A model generated the notes under the pieces. It searched no databases. It worked only from the letters and a program-made list of their open reading frames with translations, and was not told where the DNA came from. From Pholiota molesta (Eukaryota; Basidiomycota; Agaricomycetes; Agaricales; Strophariaceae), in assembly GCA_014925825.1 (NCBI GenBank), contig JACGCK010000038.1, positions 62,001 to 126,000 on the forward strand: 64,000 bases of DNA, written 5' to 3'. A program made the translations under genes and the position numbers. Each line of letters opens with the position of its first letter. Position 1 is the first letter of the stretch. Positions 62,481 through 64,000 of the stretch are shown here, piece by piece.

Positions 62481-63243
62481 ATGTCCCTTCCCCCCGGCAC
62501 GTACACCATCCATTCCCAAGAGATCTCCCCTAGAGGAGTAATTCCCCCAGACCCAGATTCGGCTCTTCTAGACCCAAGTCTTTTTCTTGTAGAGCAAGGC
62601 ATTGAAAGCTTTAAAAACTCGGTCGGTAAACCCTCTTTGTCTCATAGACATCTTCATCCAACTCTTCTGTATTTCAGTGGAATATCACGAGCACTAACTG
62701 CATCATACCCACGCTCCAACCTAACAAAAATGCCTCTGTCGACGTCGATTCGAACCCTGACAGTGTGCCCGTCATTCTTTCCGCGCGCGCTCAGGGCTTA
62801 TCCGGTTCTGTTCCCCTGAGCATCAACATGTTTTGGCACTTCGGCCTCCGTGGGTGAGCGCTGTTCGTGCGACGTGATATTTACCTACCACTTTCTGACA
62901 TGTACAAATCATGTTTTATATGACAACGTATCAGAGCCGCCATGTCCGCCAGGTCTGATATGCTTTTGATAGAATTTCCGACATACATACTAACCATTTG
63001 AAAGGATTGATGATATTGGAAGATTTGGAGGTGTCGCTGGAGCCTTCACTCGTTCCATCTACATGACCAGTAGTGGCCAAAACTATTACTGGGGTTGTGA
63101 GGCCGCTAGCGTATGTTCATCTTTTGGAGAATGTAATCCGTATTGACTAGCATCATTCACTCTAGAAAGACATTCGACTCACGACAGAGGAGTACTTTTG
63201 GACCTTCACTCCTGTGTCGTCCCCGTTACCTGCAGCTCAGTAA
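62481..63243 (+). CDS. Small beta-trefoil-like protein (lectin or protease-inhibitor type), 166 residues
   Basis: Exons are 62481-62621, 62678-62853, 63005-63110 and 63166-63243, 501 bases in one clean frame. The start MSLPPGTYTIHS and the spaced aromatic strands WNITSTN, MFWHFGLRG, YYWGCEAA and YFWTFTPVSS fit the three-fold beta-trefoil pattern of small cytosolic mushroom proteins (ricin-B-like lectins and cysteine or serine protease inhibitors). No signal peptide is present, as usual for these. Ligand and target cannot be told. It lies alone, downstream of a duplicated block and a TATA box. Confidence 0.6.
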
Positions 63244-63318
63244 TCCGGCGTAACTGAGATGTAAAAAGCTATCCACTGTTTTTGTACTCAATCGTGGTTT
63301 TGGTCGAAAAAGAAATAT

Positions 63319-63336
63319 AATGTGTGTGTGTGTGTC
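63319..63336. repeat. Short TG microsatellite
   Basis: About eight TG units lie just downstream of the beta-trefoil-like gene. Confidence 0.7.
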
Positions 63337-64000
63337 TTGTAATTACGACCGGTAAAACACGAACGAGAGCAAATAAACATGCCAAGGCGGGTGTGCATAC
63401 CCATAAGTACCCCGAGTCTGCAAGTAAGCCTTGCACGCACGATGAACCGAAGACATAGCGCTGTTCATTCCCGTAGAGCCCAGCCCGGCGAAAGTGCGTT
63501 ACTAGTCTTAGTCTGTGCGTACCGGGAGTTGGGAGGAGGTATGAAACAGTTGAAAGGATTGAGGAGAAGAGACTCAGAGAGCGGGTTCAGCCTGGCACCA
63601 CGTCCGATCCGGCAGCCAAGTAAGGTCGCCTGCACATCTAAAGTATGTACGCGCCTGGGATAGGCCATCTCTACGATCACCAGCATCAAAATAGCAAATT
63701 AGAGACCTAGGCACAACGTCCAAGTATCTAGTGTTCAAAGTTCAAGCCCGTTCAAGCTCAACGTTCAACAGAGTTCTTGAAACCCACAGAGCGGCTGAAG
63801 CAAATGACCTGAATTCGAAGTCTGCGGCAAGGCGCCGGGTAGTCGACAGAGACCCAGTGATGGTTATTTTTGGGGCCGAGATAGCAAATAGGCTGACCCA
63901 GGTCCCAATTCAGATACTGGAGTCGGAATCTTTCCTCACCAAGTCCACAGGCGTACAGGATACGACAAACCTTCACTGAACACAGGCCCAGAGAAGCCAT
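63337..64000. other. No supported feature
   Basis: The final stretch has frames under 95 codons and a GTTCAAG/CGTTCAA low-complexity run near 63735-63780. No gene was recognised. Confidence 0.4.

Overview
The window looks like nuclear DNA of a mushroom-forming basidiomycete (Agaricomycetes-like). The genes are split by many introns of about 46-60 bases with GT..AG borders and CTRAY-like branch sites. Promoters carry TATA boxes 60-100 bases before the start codon. The two clearly recognisable proteins, a division-1 chitin synthase and the vesicle-traffic protein HEATR5/Laa1, read like fungal ones. No rRNA, tRNA or CRISPR array was seen. All exon models were built by eye from splice signals and reading frame.

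Layout. (a) 1-2773 is a diverged copy of an AT-rich, apparently non-coding repeat element that starts before the window. (b) 2774-5042 (minus) is the 5' part of a HEATR5/LAA1 gene, cut exactly where the element begins. (c) 6.7-18.4 kb is an accessory island. It holds a lectin-like protein with a repetitive linker, three members (two minus, one plus) of one very intron-rich small-protein family of unknown function, and a small glycine-rich protein gene with a frameshift. (d) 20947-25571 (minus) is a complete chitin synthase gene with 12-13 exons, about 952-958 residues, and an unusually long first large intron. (e) From the second coding block of that gene to about 60.06 kb lies a tandem array with a period of about 8.55 kb. 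Each unit carries, left to right, the truncated 5' half of the chitin synthase gene (minus strand), its upstream flank, and a 3-kb copy of the same AT-rich element. There are three full extra units (31980-40530, 40531-49083, 49084-57637), a first unit embedded in the intact gene, and a partial last unit. (f) 60.1-64 kb is mostly intergenic, with one doubtful small gene and one small beta-trefoil-like protein gene downstream of a duplicated promoter-proximal block.

The most striking observation is that two unrelated genes, LAA1 and chitin synthase, are both truncated after their 5' portion and fused at the same base of the same repeat element. On the gene's strand the element begins with a splice-donor-like GTRAG. 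The chitin synthase fusion has been amplified in tandem. In the large catalytic exon the truncated copies differ from the intact gene only by synonymous changes, so they descend from a gene copy that was under purifying selection before truncation. The copies differ from each other almost only by single-base and homopolymer indels. That means either very recent amplification or residual long-read assembly error, and the array should be checked against reads.
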